Below are positions 52,582 through 52,928 of a stretch of DNA of 52,928 nucleotides, piece by piece; positions within the stretch are counted from its first letter, which is position 1, and each line of letters starts with the position of its first letter. The translations under genes were made by a program, and so were the position numbers. Below the pieces are notes generated by a model. It saw only the letters and a list, made by a program, of their open reading frames with translations. It was not told the DNA's origin and made no database searches. The DNA comes from JAJPGZ01 sp038229295. GTDB taxonomy: Bacteria > Verrucomicrobiota > Verrucomicrobiia > Chthoniobacterales > UBA10450. The stretch lies in contig JBBROO010000019.1 in NCBI GenBank assembly GCA_038229295.1, positions 1-52,928 of the forward strand, given 5' to 3'.

Positions 52582-52928
52582 AAATCGCCGACGTCGACGG
52601 GTGTGCCGACTTTGACGTGATCGTAAAACAGTTTTGCGCCTTCAGGAGACTCACGGACGCAACCGTGTGACGCCGGATAGCCGGGCAAAATGCCGATATG
52701 CATGCCCACGCCGTCGCTGGTGAGACGCAAAAACCATTTCATGGTCGCGCCCGAGAAGTGTGTCCCGCTCGGCGCTGAATCGATGCGCGCGCTCACGCCG
52801 GCACGGACAACGCGACCGGAGCGATCGACGTAGTCTCCGTAAAGGCTCGAGTGATGGTTCGGATCTTTTTCGAGAACAGTGAAGTGGCCGGTGGGTGTGC
52901 CGTGGCCGCGTTTGCCCGAGGAGATCGG
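52578..52928 (-). CDS. L,D-transpeptidase (YkuD family), partial
   Basis: The C-terminal 116 residues of a YkuD-type transpeptidase; the 5' end is beyond the right edge. RGHGTPTGHFTVLEKDPNHHSSLYGDYV, then GMHIGILPGYPASHGCVRES, the active-site motif, and GTPVDVGDF at the end. The family cross-links or modifies peptidoglycan. Convergent with cinA. Confidence 0.88.
   Translation of the reverse strand, partial: PISSGKRGHGTPTGHFTVLEKDPNHHSSLYGDYVDRSGRVVRAGVSARIDSAPSGTHFSGATMKWFLRLTSDGVGMHIGILPGYPASHGCVRESPEGAKLFYDHVKVGTPVDVGDF

Overview
This 53 kb window is bacterial chromosomal DNA. It most likely comes from a soil Verrucomicrobiota of the Spartobacteria/Chthoniobacterales type ("Ca. Udaeobacter"-like). 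That placement is inferred from the ribosomal gene order (no rpsN between rplE and rpsH, no rpmD between rpsE and rplO, as in chlamydial relatives), the futalosine menaquinone genes, a DUF6600-type protein and many small toxin-antitoxin pairs. No rRNA, tRNA or CRISPR array was seen.

Layout. (1) 1-9.8 kb: the end of the S10 operon and the spc/alpha operon (rplP, rpmC, rpsQ, rplN, rplX, rplE, rpsH, rplF, rplR, rpsE, rplO, secY, adk, map, rpmJ, rpsM, rpsK, rpsD), all on +. A small terminal-inverted-repeat element sits between rplP and rpmC, and an internally deleted infA remnant sits between map and rpmJ. rpoA and rplQ do not follow rpsD. (2) 9.8-17.4 kb: small hypothetical proteins, a single-domain response regulator, a YvlD-like membrane protein, trpF, a secretin, an ECF sigma factor, mqnE and mqnA (menaquinone by the futalosine route) and a lipoprotein. 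(3) 17.5-21.6 kb: three membrane or cell-surface genes with no assigned substrate. (4) 21.6-28.7 kb: recJ, recG, an HtrA protease and a tryptophan/tyrosine-rich DUF6600-like exported protein. (5) 29-34 kb: a secreted Rhs protein with a distinct C-terminal domain and a translationally coupled small exported protein. (6) 34-36.5 kb: asd, an L,D-transpeptidase, a tiny lipoprotein and a hypothetical exported protein. (7) 36.5-47.9 kb: histidine degradation genes hutH-hutU and ftcD-hutI, separated by about 5 kb of accessory DNA holding a zinc-ribbon nuclease, three toxin-antitoxin pairs, a broken MNT/HEPN pair, repeats and a second, diverged copy of the hutU 3' end. (8) 47.9-52.9 kb: tig-clpP-clpX, cinA and a partial L,D-transpeptidase.

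The most striking signal is not a gene. A 10-mer, AAGATCGACA, occurs 55 times (24 on +, 31 on -), about once per kilobase, with consensus GCAAGATCGACAW. Under simple base composition far fewer than one copy would be expected. Copies fall in core genes, in all coding frames and in short intergenic gaps. They are missing from the glycan-type cluster (17-22 kb), the Rhs gene and the accessory island (38.8-46.7 kb). Density, lack of strand bias and absence from foreign-looking DNA resemble the DNA uptake sequences of Neisseriaceae and Pasteurellaceae. I propose it as a candidate uptake (or other genome-marking) sequence. A second word, TCGTTAGGC/GCCTAACGA, is also enriched (15 exact copies).

All calls rest on reading the sequence and recalled family knowledge; no database search was run.
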